From the NCBI GenBank assembly GCA_046541355.1, contig JBKHDM010000018.1:1-40075 (forward strand): DNA of 40,075 bases, written 5' to 3'. The position numbers and the translations under genes are program-made. The notes beneath the pieces are model-generated. The model had not been told where the DNA came from, made no database searches, and was given only the letters and a program-made list of their open reading frames with translations. The stretch comes from CAYZHV01 sp046541355. Lineage in GTDB: Bacteria; Spirochaetota; Spirochaetia; DSM-27196; Alkalispirochaetaceae. This document shows, one piece after another, positions 7,499 to 15,798 of the stretch (position 1 is the stretch's first letter; each line of letters opens with the position of its first letter).

Positions 7499-8185
7499 GT
7501 GAGTACGGGCAAAGAGTACCCCCGTGGGTACGGGCCGCTGGAGAGCGTTTCAGACTATCGCCCCTGGGAACTGGACGAGCGGTTTCTCGAGAGTGCAGAG
7601 GCGGTGGGGGCACACACAAAGGTCGACATCTACCGTCTCTGGGAGCTCTGGCAGTTGGTTGGGCAGACCCGGCATCTCCCGGGGGACCTCCTGGAGGTCG
7701 GTGTCTGGCGGGGCGGGAGCGCTGGACTGATGGGCAAGGCTCTGTCTACGTTTAGTATAGAGAGGCATCTCTGGCTTGCGGATACCTTTACGGGCGTGGT
7801 AAAGGCGGGTCCGAAGGATGATTACTACAAGGGGGGCGAGCACGCGGATACCAGCGTCGAGGTGGTGGAAAAGCTGCTTGACTCCCTCGGTTTGTCGGAT
7901 TACACCATCCTGAAGGGGATCTTTCCGGAACAGAGCGCCCACCTCCTCGGGGGGAGGAGGATCGCCCTGTGCCACGTGGACGTCGATGTCTATCAGTCCG
8001 CGAAGGATGTTGCGCACTGGGTCTGGCCGAGGATGCCGGTGGGCGGGGTTATCGTCTACGACGATTATGGCTTTTACGGTTGCGAGGGGGTAACCGCATT
8101 TGTCAACGAGGAGATGGCCCGGGAGGACCGGGTAGTGGTGCACAATCTCAATGGACATGCGGTGGTAGTTAAGACAGAGATATGA
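7499..8185 (+). CDS. TylF/MycF-family SAM-dependent O-methyltransferase
   Basis: Protein of 228 aa. The SAM-binding glycine loop LLEVGVWRGGSAG is at 64-76. It is followed by LWLADTFTGV (91-100), a metal-binding-type acidic motif HVDVDVYQSAKD (159-170), and VIVYDDYGFYGCEGV (184-198). These are the TylF/macrocin O-methyltransferase motifs; relatives methylate sugar hydroxyls in antibiotics and surface polysaccharides using Mg2+. No glycosyltransferase lies nearby, so the acceptor is unknown. The start is GTG 7499 with AAGGAG 7 bases upstream. It overlaps the lytic transglycosylase start as ATGA, so the two are translationally coupled. Confidence 0.85.
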   Translation: MSTGKEYPRGYGPLESVSDYRPWELDERFLESAEAVGAHTKVDIYRLWELWQLVGQTRHLPGDLLEVGVWRGGSAGLMGKALSTFSIERHLWLADTFTGVVKAGPKDDYYKGGEHADTSVEVVEKLLDSLGLSDYTILKGIFPEQSAHLLGGRRIALCHVDVDVYQSAKDVAHWVWPRMPVGGVIVYDDYGFYGCEGVTAFVNEEMAREDRVVVHNLNGHAVVVKTEI

Positions 8186-8874
8186 CCAATCGCTTTCTGA
8201 TAGTTTTATCCGCCGCATTTCTCCTTGGTTGCAGCACCTCCGGTCCCTTTTTGCTCCAGCAGAGGGAAGAAGAGCTGGAGACCTACACGTTTTCGGCGAC
8301 CTGGAGCGAGGAACTGCTGCCGGGCCTGCCGGGGAGCTATGAGAACGTGGGAAACCTCCTGGAGTCGGATACGCCGATGCTCTCCCTCTACCGGGAGGAC
8401 CTTACCCACGACGCGGTCGTGCGCTTTTTTCTCGATCTCACCGGGGACCCGGAAATCGCGATGCCGATCCTCTACCACGCCGACCGGGCGGACCTTCCCC
8501 TCTCGATTGTCTTTTCCCTCGCCTTTGTGGAGAGCCGATTCTCCCGAACCGCGGTAAACCAGAACCCTACCTCCATCGACCGAGGCGTCTTTCAGCTCAA
8601 CAGCCTCACCTTTCGGGACCTCACGGAGGAGGACTTCTTCGACCCGGATATCAGCGCCTTCCACGGCACGGAGTATCTCTCCTGGTGCTTCGAGCAGTCT
8701 CCGGAGCCCCAGGTTGCCGTGGCGATCTACAACGCCGGCCGATTCAGGGTGATCAACGGTATGACCCCCGCCAGCACCAAGATCTACGTCCAACGGGTCT
8801 TTGCCTACCGCGAGCAGCTGCTCGAACGGTTCCGTCGTTACATAGGTGAGGAGTTTCCTATCACCCGAACGTAG
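8182..8874 (+). CDS. Lytic transglycosylase (SLT domain) lipoprotein
   Basis: Protein of 230 aa. The N-terminus MTNRFLIVLSAAFLLGC has a lipobox with Cys17, so it should be membrane-anchored on the periplasmic side. The SLT fold is recognised from SLAFVESRFSRTAVNQN, with catalytic Glu117, then DRGVFQLNS (133-141) and AIYNAG (181-186). Family enzymes cleave the MurNAc-GlcNAc bond of peptidoglycan to form 1,6-anhydro ends. It is the second gene of an operon with the TylF-like methyltransferase (4-base overlap). The pairing suggests a shared envelope role, but this is inference. Confidence 0.88.
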   Translation: MTNRFLIVLSAAFLLGCSTSGPFLLQQREEELETYTFSATWSEELLPGLPGSYENVGNLLESDTPMLSLYREDLTHDAVVRFFLDLTGDPEIAMPILYHADRADLPLSIVFSLAFVESRFSRTAVNQNPTSIDRGVFQLNSLTFRDLTEEDFFDPDISAFHGTEYLSWCFEQSPEPQVAVAIYNAGRFRVINGMTPASTKIYVQRVFAYREQLLERFRRYIGEEFPITRT

Positions 8875-8877
8875 TGC

Positions 8878-8891
8878 TATAGTCCCCCACT
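8878..8891 (+). promoter_or_regulatory. -10 box of the DAHP synthase-prephenate dehydratase gene, predicted leaderless
   Basis: TATAGT (8878-8883) lies 8 bases before ATG 8892. The intervening CCCCCACT has no ribosome-binding potential. The -35 match is poor. Confidence 0.45.
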
Positions 8892-10826
8892 ATGGTCATC
8901 GTTCTCGAGCGCTCCATCAGGGACGCGGATAAGGAACAGTTACGCCGGTTTCTCGCAACCCGAGGCTTTACGGTCCGGGAGATCGTAGGAGAGGAAGAGA
9001 CGATCTTCGGAGCCGTCGGGAGTGCCTCGATCGATCTGAGAGAGGTGGAGCTCCAGCCCGGCGTCGTGCGGGTCATACCGATCAGCAAGCCGTACAAACT
9101 CGCCTCCCGGGAGTTCAAGAAGGATGACACGGTGGTTTCGGTGGGCAAGGTCAAGTTCGGGGGTAACCGGATCGGGGTGATAGCTGGTCCCTGCGCCGTG
9201 GAGAGCCGGGAGCAGATCCTCGAGACCGCCGAGATCGTCGCCCGCTCCGGGGCGGTTATGCTGCGGGGAGGCGCCTACAAACCGCGAAGCTCCCCCTACT
9301 CCTTTCAGGGCCTCGGGGAGGAGGGACTTCGCTACCTCAAGGAGGCGGGGGAGGCAACGGGGCTGCCGGTGATCTCCGAGATCGTCTCCCCGGACACGGT
9401 TGACCTGATGCGGGGGTACGTCGACGTCTACCAGATCGGTGCCCGGAACATGCAGAACTTTGAGCTTCTCAAGCGGGTCGGAGCGATCGGAGCTCCGGTA
9501 ATGCTCAAACGGGGACTTGCGGCTACGATCGAGGAGTGGCTCATGGCGGCGGAGTACCTCCTCGCCCACGGCGCCGAGGATGTTCTGCTCTGCGAACGGG
9601 GCATCCGCACCTTTGAGACCTACACCCGAAACAGCCTCGACATCTCCTCGATCCCGGTGGTCAAGAAGCTCAGCCACCTCCCGGTGATCGTCGACCCGAG
9701 CCACGCGACCGGTATACGGGAGAAGGTGCTTCCCGTCGGGCTCGCGGCGGTCGCCGCGGGAGCGGACGGCCTCATTGTGGAGGTCCATCCCGACCCGGAG
9801 CGCGCCCTCTCCGACGGCCCTCAGACCCTCTTTCCCGAGCAGTTTGAAAAGCTCATGCGGGATATCGAGGCGCTCTCTCCGGTGGTGGGCAAGGAGGTGA
9901 GCCGTCTTCCGGTCTCTTCCCTCGGAAGCGCCGCGGGCCGGGCGCGGTCGGCGGATCTCCACGTGGTGGGAAAGGGGGGCAGGACGGAGGCGAGCTTCCA
10001 GGGGGAGCGGGGCGCCTACAGTCAGATCGCCCTGGAGCGGTACTTTCAGGACCAGCAGGTGGAGGCGGTACCCCAGAGCTCCTTTCGCGCCGTCTTCCGA
10101 TCGGTTCTCGAGGGGAGCTCCACCTTCGGGGTGGTTCCCATCGAGAACTCCCTGATCGGCTCGATCCACGAGAACTACGACCTCATGCTTCAGTACCCCG
10201 ACCTCAAGATCATCGGAGAGACATTCCTGCGGATCGAGCACTCCCTCATCGGTGTGCCCGGCTCCTCCCTCTCCGACGTGCGGACGGTCTACTCTCAGAT
10301 CCCCGGCCTCGACCAGTGCCGGGAGTTTCTCGACAACCATCCGGAGTGGGAGGTTGTCCCTTTTTACGACACCGCGGGCTCCGTAGCGGCGGTCGCCAGG
10401 GAGGGAAAAAGGGAACTCGCCGCGATCGCCAACGCCTCGGCGGCGCAGATATACGGCATGGCGGTGCTGAAAGAGGGGATCGAGACGAACCCCCGGAACT
10501 ACACCCGCTTTGCGATCCTCGCCCGGAGTGAGGCGCCCGAGGACGTCGGGGCGGACAAGGCGTCCCTCGTATTCGCGACCCAGGACAAGCCCGGGGCTCT
10601 GTTTGAATGCATGAAGATCATGGCCGAGCGCTCTCTCAACCTGAAGAAAATCGAATCCCGACCGATCCACGGAAAACCCTGGGAGTACATGTTCTATCTC
10701 GATGTCGAGGTTCCCGAGGAGCGGGCGCTCTTTGAGGAGGCGATCAGAGAGCTCGAGTCGGCGGCCCGGGAGATTCGTATTCTCGGACTATACCGGAGCA
10801 GCCCGGACGGACGGCTCCCTGCCTAA
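8892..10826 (+). CDS. Fusion of class I-beta DAHP synthase, prephenate dehydratase and ACT domain
   Basis: Protein of 644 aa with four parts. Residues 1-75 are a ferredoxin-like regulatory domain as in Thermotoga DAHP synthase. Residues 90-330 are the class I-beta synthase: GPCAVES (99-105, metal Cys101), GGAYKPRSSPYSFQG (126-140), QIGARNMQNF (181-190), LKRG (205-208), CERGIRTFE (234-242), VDPSHATG (267-274) and EVHPDPERALSDG (297-309). A linker covers about 331-365. Residues 366-545 are prephenate dehydratase with SFQGERGAYS, VPIENS (415-420) and NYTRF (536-540). Residues 555-635 are an ACT domain with GALFE (568-572) and the phenylalanine-binding IESRP (587-591). No chorismate mutase domain is present. 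It likely makes DAHP and phenylpyruvate and is inhibited by phenylalanine (inference). Confidence 0.95.
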   Translation: MVIVLERSIRDADKEQLRRFLATRGFTVREIVGEEETIFGAVGSASIDLREVELQPGVVRVIPISKPYKLASREFKKDDTVVSVGKVKFGGNRIGVIAGPCAVESREQILETAEIVARSGAVMLRGGAYKPRSSPYSFQGLGEEGLRYLKEAGEATGLPVISEIVSPDTVDLMRGYVDVYQIGARNMQNFELLKRVGAIGAPVMLKRGLAATIEEWLMAAEYLLAHGAEDVLLCERGIRTFETYTRNSLDISSIPVVKKLSHLPVIVDPSHATGIREKVLPVGLAAVAAGADGLIVEVHPDPERALSDGPQTLFPEQFEKLMRDIEALSPVVGKEVSRLPVSSLGSAAGRARSADLHVVGKGGRTEASFQGERGAYSQIALERYFQDQQVEAVPQSSFRAVFRSVLEGSSTFGVVPIENSLIGSIHENYDLMLQYPDLKIIGETFLRIEHSLIGVPGSSLSDVRTVYSQIPGLDQCREFLDNHPEWEVVPFYDTAGSVAAVAREGKRELAAIANASAAQIYGMAVLKEGIETNPRNYTRFAILARSEAPEDVGADKASLVFATQDKPGALFECMKIMAERSLNLKKIESRPIHGKPWEYMFYLDVEVPEERALFEEAIRELESAAREIRILGLYRSSPDGRLPA

Positions 10827-12244
10827 TACCCCTCGGTGTTGTCGATCCCGAGCTTCTTGAGCTGCTCGAGCTCCTCCATCCTGGAGACATACTGATGCCG
10901 CTTCTTTTTGGCCAGGGCGATCTGCTCTTTTATCGTTCCGATCTCCGGCTCGAGATCTCGTAACTGGTTGCGCTGGTCCCTCGGTACTTCGCTGCGAAAA
11001 AAGGTCGCCAGAGAGTCGAACTGTTTTATTGTCCGGGACAACTCCTCCAGATCCTTGTTGAGGAACTGAAGGATCTTATCCTCGCTGCTACTCTCGAGCT
11101 TGCGGTAACTCTGACTTCCCCGCACCATCAGTGCGGCGTAGATACGCGACTTACGGCTGACCCGGTGGAGGAAGGAGTCAAAGGCAATCTCCTCGGTCTG
11201 GCGAGCCGAGGTAGCCTCGTCGACGTACTCGATGGTAAACGATCGCTTTCGTTCCTCCTGGCCGAAGATCCGCTTGAGAACCTGGGTGATCACTTCGCCG
11301 AAGGTGAGTTTCCTGTTTTCGAGGACCAGACAGTTATCCTCGAGTTTCCTCGCCCCCTGGTCCAGGGAGCGGCTCGTGTTGGCTATCGCCCGGGCCGCCT
11401 CGAGGAGAAGCGGCTTGAGTCGGTCCGAGGGCTTCTCCTTCTTCTTCTGCTCCTCTTTTTTGACCTGGAGCGTGTTGATCAGCTCCTCCCGTCGCTTGGG
11501 ACCCTCGTCGCCGTAATCCTCCTCGAGGATCTCGTTGATAAGATCCCCGAGGTACGGTTCGCCCTTCATTTTCCGGGTAAAGGCTCGCTTTATCTTTTGC
11601 GTCCCCTGCTGCTTGCCTGCCTCACTCATCCGCTGTGGCAGGGACGCCTCGGGAAGCACCTCCTGCCGGACCCGCAGCTTGTAGACCTCCCGCTGGTAGG
11701 TGGTCACGTGCTTGAGGATCTGGAGAATCCGCTTTGTCTGTTTTGCAAGCTGATCCCTCGCGTCGTCTACGATGTCCACCGAGAGGGGGTCGGACTCACG
11801 TTGGAGCTTTCCCACCAAGTCCGCGAGGTAACGGGTGGTGAAGCTCCCGGAGGTGTTTGTCACCTTTTGCCAGTCGATGTAGCGCACCATCCGTACCAGC
11901 TTTTTGAGCTCCCGCAGGGTGAGCGCCTCGAGAGAGAAGTCGTAGTAGTTGTTTATGTAATCGAGGAGGTTCTGATACTGACTCAGGCGGATCGTCATCT
12001 GCTCGTCCCTCTCGGAGTCGAGAAAGGGAGCGTCGTCGGGGGTCTTGATCTCCGAGATGTGATGCTCGTATTTGTAGGGGTCCTCCTGGACGAGGCCTTT
12101 TCTGAGAAGGACGTTGTAAACCGAGGTGAAGGAAGCTTGAAAGCTCCGGAAGCGCTCCTTGAGGTCCGGGAGCTCCTCGTTTCGAAGCTGCTCCGCCCGA
12201 CTCTCGAGGGCCTCACTAAGTCTCGGGATAAACTCCTCGTCCAC
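10823..12244 (-). CDS. Large soluble protein of unknown function
   Basis: I do not recognise a family. The product is about 473 aa, highly charged and largely helical, with no signal peptide or membrane segment, so it is probably cytoplasmic. Visible traits are FRSFQASFTSVYNVLLRKGLV near residue 30, an aromatic YINNYYDFSLEALTLRELKKLV, and a Lys/Arg-rich middle (KIKRAFTRKMKGEPYLGDL, KKEEQKKKEKPSD). A C-terminal coiled coil ends in HQYVSRMEELEQLKKLG. GTG 12244 (VDEEFIPRLSEALE) is chosen because a -35/-10 pair ends 6 bases before it; the frame stays open to 12346. Its stop interlocks with the stop of the fusion gene in CTAA at 10823-10826. I suspect a spirochaete-restricted protein. Confidence 0.7.
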   Translation of the reverse strand: MDEEFIPRLSEALESRAEQLRNEELPDLKERFRSFQASFTSVYNVLLRKGLVQEDPYKYEHHISEIKTPDDAPFLDSERDEQMTIRLSQYQNLLDYINNYYDFSLEALTLRELKKLVRMVRYIDWQKVTNTSGSFTTRYLADLVGKLQRESDPLSVDIVDDARDQLAKQTKRILQILKHVTTYQREVYKLRVRQEVLPEASLPQRMSEAGKQQGTQKIKRAFTRKMKGEPYLGDLINEILEEDYGDEGPKRREELINTLQVKKEEQKKKEKPSDRLKPLLLEAARAIANTSRSLDQGARKLEDNCLVLENRKLTFGEVITQVLKRIFGQEERKRSFTIEYVDEATSARQTEEIAFDSFLHRVSRKSRIYAALMVRGSQSYRKLESSSEDKILQFLNKDLEELSRTIKQFDSLATFFRSEVPRDQRNQLRDLEPEIGTIKEQIALAKKKRHQYVSRMEELEQLKKLGIDNTEGY

Positions 12245-12280
12245 CGGGCAAGCATATCCGAAGGCTAAGCTCCTCAGCAA
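12245..12280 (-). promoter_or_regulatory. Candidate leaderless promoter of the unknown soluble protein gene
   Basis: On the minus strand TTGCTG (12275-12280), 18 bp, then TATGCT (12251-12256) is followed by 6 bases before GTG 12244. The layout matches the carD and solute-binding gene promoters, but both boxes are imperfect. Confidence 0.4.
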
Positions 12281-12320
12281 GCCGGGCTCGACACTCCCTG
12301 GGGCTCGCGGCTTGGCTGAA

Positions 12321-12332
12321 TTCCCCGGGGAA
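12321..12332. promoter_or_regulatory. 12-bp perfect palindrome between divergent genes
   Basis: TTCCCCGGGGAA sits in the 108-bp gap between the unknown soluble protein gene and the lipoprotein gene. It could be an operator for either gene; nothing else supports this. Confidence 0.25.
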
Positions 12333-12352
12333 CGGGGAGCAACCACAACTGA

Positions 12353-13168
12353 GTGATTTCATCAGACCGTCCTCGCTCCCCGGCGGTTGCACCGCCCGCT
12401 GCCGCCCCGCTGCTCATCCTGACGCTGCTTCTGGCGGCGGCTTCGGGAGGGTGCGCGCTCCCGGGGGCGGGGCGCTCCCTGGAGCTTACAACGCCCCTGC
12501 CGCCCTCCTCCTGGGACGCCTTTGCCCGTCGCCTGAGTTATGAGGTGAGCTGGAGGGGGGAGAGGGGGCAATGGGTGAGGGAGGAGATCCCACCGGGGCG
12601 GACGGTCAGAGTCGAGGTCGAGCGCCTCAACGGCGCGGCGGTGGTGATAACGCCGCTTCTGCGGACGGACCGGGGGGTGCGCCGGCTGCTGCCGGGAGGA
12701 ACACTCTATCCCCGGGACCTGGTGGAGCGTACGCGACTGGAGGGGAGCTGGTGGCGCGGGTTTGAGGCGTGGCTCTTTACCGAGATGCAGCGGCGGGGGT
12801 TTAACTTTGCCGCGGTCAACCAGCCCCGCCTCGAGGCGGAGTTGCGCGCCCGCTGCGGCGGCGACCCGTGGCAGGCGGACCGGGAACTCGCCCTGAGGCA
12901 GCTCCTCGAGGGGAGCTTTCGCTCCTCCTACCTCTCGCCCCGGGAGCGGGAGACCACCATGCGGGCCGCCCCCGCCGGGCGCTATCTCACCGAAAACCCG
13001 CTGCGCCCGGTCGTGGAGTCCCGAATGGTCGACGGCACAAGCCGTCTCGTCCTGGAGATCGAGGCGGGGATCCACCGGTTTTTTCAGGAGGACGGACTGG
13101 TTGAGGTGGTTGTCAGCTGGGACGGTGAACGGGCGCCGGAGTGGGAGTTCTTGGGCCCCTGGCGGTAG
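12353..13168 (+). CDS. Predicted lipoprotein of unknown function
   Basis: Protein of 271 aa. The N-terminus has a hydrophobic stretch PLLILTLLLAAASGGC ending in a lipobox-like Cys near residue 34, so it is probably a lipoprotein. The rest has no motif I recognise. It is rich in Arg and Trp and contains WWRGFEAWLFTEMQRRGFNF and WDGERAPEWEFLGPW. The start is GTG 12353; GGGGAG lies about 12 bases upstream, which is far for a ribosome site, so the start is uncertain. It is convergent with leuS across a repeat-bearing gap. Confidence 0.65.
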   Translation: MISSDRPRSPAVAPPAAAPLLILTLLLAAASGGCALPGAGRSLELTTPLPPSSWDAFARRLSYEVSWRGERGQWVREEIPPGRTVRVEVERLNGAAVVITPLLRTDRGVRRLLPGGTLYPRDLVERTRLEGSWWRGFEAWLFTEMQRRGFNFAAVNQPRLEAELRARCGGDPWQADRELALRQLLEGSFRSSYLSPRERETTMRAAPAGRYLTENPLRPVVESRMVDGTSRLVLEIEAGIHRFFQEDGLVEVVVSWDGERAPEWEFLGPWR

Positions 13169-13201
13169 AGGGCCGGCGCCGCGAAGCTGCCCAGGCGCGG
13201 G

Positions 13202-13261
13202 GGCGGGTTGCCCCGCGGGGGCATTGGCCCGGGTCGCGACGGCGGGTTGCCCCGCGGGGGC
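13202..13261. repeat. 21-bp direct repeat, two copies 39 bp apart
   Basis: The unit begins GGCGGGTTGCCCCGCGGGG and occurs at 13202-13222 and 13241-13261 with no mismatch. Each copy holds the palindrome CCCCGCGGGG. The second copy touches the leuS stop codon. The core GGTTGCCC is shared with the repeat upstream of ade. Confidence 0.85.
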
Positions 13262-15693
13262 TACCCGACGACGACGTTGACCAGCTTGTCCGGGACGGCG
13301 ATCACCTTGCGGACCGTCTTGCCTTCGGTCCACTCCCTGATCTTTTCGTGGGCCATGGCGTGCTCCTCGAGGGAGTGTTTGTCGAGGCCCGCGGGGAGGG
13401 TCATCTTTGCCCGCACCTTGCCGTTTACCTGAAGGACGATCTGCAGCTCCTCATCCTTGGTGAGCTCCTCCTCGTACACCGGCCAGTCGGCGAGGGAGAC
13501 CGGCGGCGGATTGCCGAGCTTCTCCCAGAGCTCCTCCGCCATGTGGGGAGCGTAGGGCGAGAGGATGCGAACAAAGGGCTCCCAGAGGGCGCGGTAGTTT
13601 TCCTCGATCTTGAACAGTTCGTTTGTAAAGATCATCATCTGGGAGATGGCGGTGTTAAAGGAGAGCTCCGCCGTGTCCTCCCCGACCTTCCTGATCGTCT
13701 TGTGAAGTGTCCGCATCAGAGGCTCCGGGGGTGTTTCATCGAGGATGGTTCGCTCGCTGAGCCTCCAGACCCGGTCGAGAAAGCGGTGCACTCCCACCAG
13801 ACCGTTTGTGGACCACGGCTTTTCCTGTCTCAAGGGGCCCATGAACATCTCGTAGACCCGCATCGAGTCCGCACCGAACTCACCAACGATGTCGTCGGGA
13901 TTTATGACGTTGCCCAGGGATTTGGACATCTTCACGCCTCCCTCCCCAAGAATCATCCCCTGGTTTACCAGCCGCATAAACGGCTCGTCGCTGTTTACCA
14001 CGCCGATATCGTAGAGCACCTTATGCCAGAACCGGGCGTACAGCAGGTGAAGCACCGCGTGCTCCGCCCCACCTACGTAGAGGTCGACGGGCATCCAGTA
14101 ATCGATCTTATCCCTGGCGGCGAGCTCCTTGTCGTTCTTCGGGTCGAGGTAGCGCAGATAGTACCAGCAGCTTCCCGCCCACTGGGGCATGGTGTTTGTC
14201 TCCCGCTTGCCCGGCTTGTCCGGGTCCACGGGACAGCCGGTGTTGACCCACTCCTCCTCGTTGGCCAGGGGAGACTCCCCGGTTCCCCGCGGCTTGTAGC
14301 TCTCCACCTCCGGAAGGGTGAGGGGAAGTTCCTCCTCCTTGATCGGGTAGAACCGGCCGTCCTCACACTCCACCAGGGGGATCGGCTCGCCCCAGTAGCG
14401 CTGGCGACTGAAGATCCAGTCCCGGAGCTTGTAGTTTACCGACTTTTTGCCGCGACCCCGCTCCTCGAGCCAGGAGGTTATCTTCTCCTTGAACTCCGCC
14501 GTCGGGGTTCCGTCGAACTCACCGGAGTTGACCGCGATTCCCTCGCCGGTAAAAACCTCCCCGAGGTCCTGTCCCGGGTTCTCCGGGTTGTCGACGACCT
14601 TGATGATCGGAAGCCCGAACTTCTCGGCGAACTCCCAGTCCCGCTGGTCGTGGCCGGGGACCGCCATTATCGCTCCGGTTCCGTAGGATATGAGAATGTA
14701 GTCGGAGATCCAGATCGGTATCTCCCGTCCGTTGACCGGGTTTACCGCATAGGCGCCGGTAAAGACACCGCTTTTATCCTTGGCCAGGTCGGTGCGCTCG
14801 AGGTCCGACTTGAACCTCGTTTTTTCCACATACCCGTGGACCTCGTCCAACTGCGCCGCGGTGGTGATCTCGTCCACCAGCGGGTGTTCCGGGGCGAGGA
14901 CCATGTAGGTCGCGCCGAAGAGGGTATCCGGTCGGGTGGTAAATACCTCGAGGCGTTTCTCGTGGCCGACTATATCGAAATAGACGTTCGCCCCTACGCT
15001 CCGGCCGATCCAGTTCCGCTGCATGATTTTGATCGATTCCGGCCAGTCGAGCTCCTCGAGCCCCTCGAGGAGCCGGTCGGCGTACTCGGTTATCTTGAGC
15101 ATCCACTGCCGCACGGGCCTGCGCTCAACCGGATGATTCCCCCGCTCCGACCGCGGCCCCTCCGGGGTTGAGATCACCTCCTCGTTGGCCAGAACCGTTC
15201 CGAGAGCCTCGCAGTACCAGACGGGGATTTCGTCAACGTAGGCGAGTCCCTGCTCGTGGAGTTTGAGAAAGATCCACTGGGTCCACTTGTAGTAGTCCGG
15301 CCGGTGGGTTGCTACCTCCCGGTCCCAGTCGTAGGAGAAACCGAGGGACTTGATCTGCTCCCGGAACCGGTTGATGTTCTCCTCGGTGGTGGTGCGCGGG
15401 TGGGTGCCGGTCTGGATCGCGTACTGCTCCGCGGGGAGCCCGAAACTGTCAAAGCCCATAGGGTGAAGGACCGCGTACCCCTTCATCCGGAGGTATCGGC
15501 AGTAGATGTCCGTGGCGGTGTACCCTTCGGGATGACCTACGTGGAGGCCCGCCGCGGAGGGGTAGGGGAACATATCGAGGACGTAGCGCCGCTTCTCTTT
15601 CGGAATCGAGGCGTCTTCCACGGCCTTGAAGGTCTTGTTCTTCTCCCAGTACTCCTGCCACTTTGGCTCAATCGTCTCGAAGGGGTAACTCAT
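13261..15693 (-). CDS. leuS: Leucyl-tRNA synthetase
   Basis: Protein of 810 aa that charges tRNA-Leu with leucine. Class I signature motifs are HVGH (51-54, in AAGLHVGHPEGYTATD) and KMSKS (588-592, in GGVKMSKSLGNVINPD). The CP1 editing domain is intact, with TTRPDTLFGATYMVLAPEHPL (252-272) and the GTGAIMAVPGHDQRDWEFA stretch (338-356). The C-terminal anticodon-binding and extension regions end in VNGKVRAKMTLP and VRKVIAVPDKLVNVVV, as in bacterial LeuRS. The length is slightly short of E. coli (860 aa). It has a strong promoter ending 6 bases before ATG 15693, so translation probably starts on a leaderless message. Confidence 0.97.
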   Translation of the reverse strand: MSYPFETIEPKWQEYWEKNKTFKAVEDASIPKEKRRYVLDMFPYPSAAGLHVGHPEGYTATDIYCRYLRMKGYAVLHPMGFDSFGLPAEQYAIQTGTHPRTTTEENINRFREQIKSLGFSYDWDREVATHRPDYYKWTQWIFLKLHEQGLAYVDEIPVWYCEALGTVLANEEVISTPEGPRSERGNHPVERRPVRQWMLKITEYADRLLEGLEELDWPESIKIMQRNWIGRSVGANVYFDIVGHEKRLEVFTTRPDTLFGATYMVLAPEHPLVDEITTAAQLDEVHGYVEKTRFKSDLERTDLAKDKSGVFTGAYAVNPVNGREIPIWISDYILISYGTGAIMAVPGHDQRDWEFAEKFGLPIIKVVDNPENPGQDLGEVFTGEGIAVNSGEFDGTPTAEFKEKITSWLEERGRGKKSVNYKLRDWIFSRQRYWGEPIPLVECEDGRFYPIKEEELPLTLPEVESYKPRGTGESPLANEEEWVNTGCPVDPDKPGKRETNTMPQWAGSCWYYLRYLDPKNDKELAARDKIDYWMPVDLYVGGAEHAVLHLLYARFWHKVLYDIGVVNSDEPFMRLVNQGMILGEGGVKMSKSLGNVINPDDIVGEFGADSMRVYEMFMGPLRQEKPWSTNGLVGVHRFLDRVWRLSERTILDETPPEPLMRTLHKTIRKVGEDTAELSFNTAISQMMIFTNELFKIEENYRALWEPFVRILSPYAPHMAEELWEKLGNPPPVSLADWPVYEEELTKDEELQIVLQVNGKVRAKMTLPAGLDKHSLEEHAMAHEKIREWTEGKTVRKVIAVPDKLVNVVVG

Positions 15694-15728
15694 GGCGCGA
15701 TGATACCTAATGGCTATCGAGCGGTCAA
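15694..15728 (-). promoter_or_regulatory. Strong sigma-70-type promoter of leuS, predicted leaderless
   Basis: On the minus strand TTGACC (15723-15728), a 17-bp spacer and TATCAT (15700-15705) are followed by CGCGCC and then ATG. This is the clearest case of a start codon at the predicted transcription start. Confidence 0.75.
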
Positions 15729-15751
15729 TCTGAGTTGCCTCCGCCCTCGGG

Positions 15752-15781
15752 TTGTGGGTAGGGGCTCTCTGTTTTTATACT
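15752..15781 (+). promoter_or_regulatory. Promoter of the AmmeMemoRadiSam operon
   Basis: TTGTGG (15752-15757) and TATACT (15776-15781) are 18 bp apart. The start is expected near 15788, about 11 bases before ATG 15799, so the leader is very short. Confidence 0.5.
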
Positions 15782-15798
15782 TGAAGAAAGCCCTACAT

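Noticed and set aside
13141..15171. Very long open frame opposite leuS (over 670 codons)
   Set aside because: It is the complement of a certain leuS gene in GC-rich DNA; its translation is rich in Leu/Val/Asp/Arg with no motif. The same holds for long frames opposite the DAHP synthase fusion (8940-10670), the transaldolase gene (19765-21252), the coiled-coil gene (3993-5471) and the ABC transporter (31362-32798).
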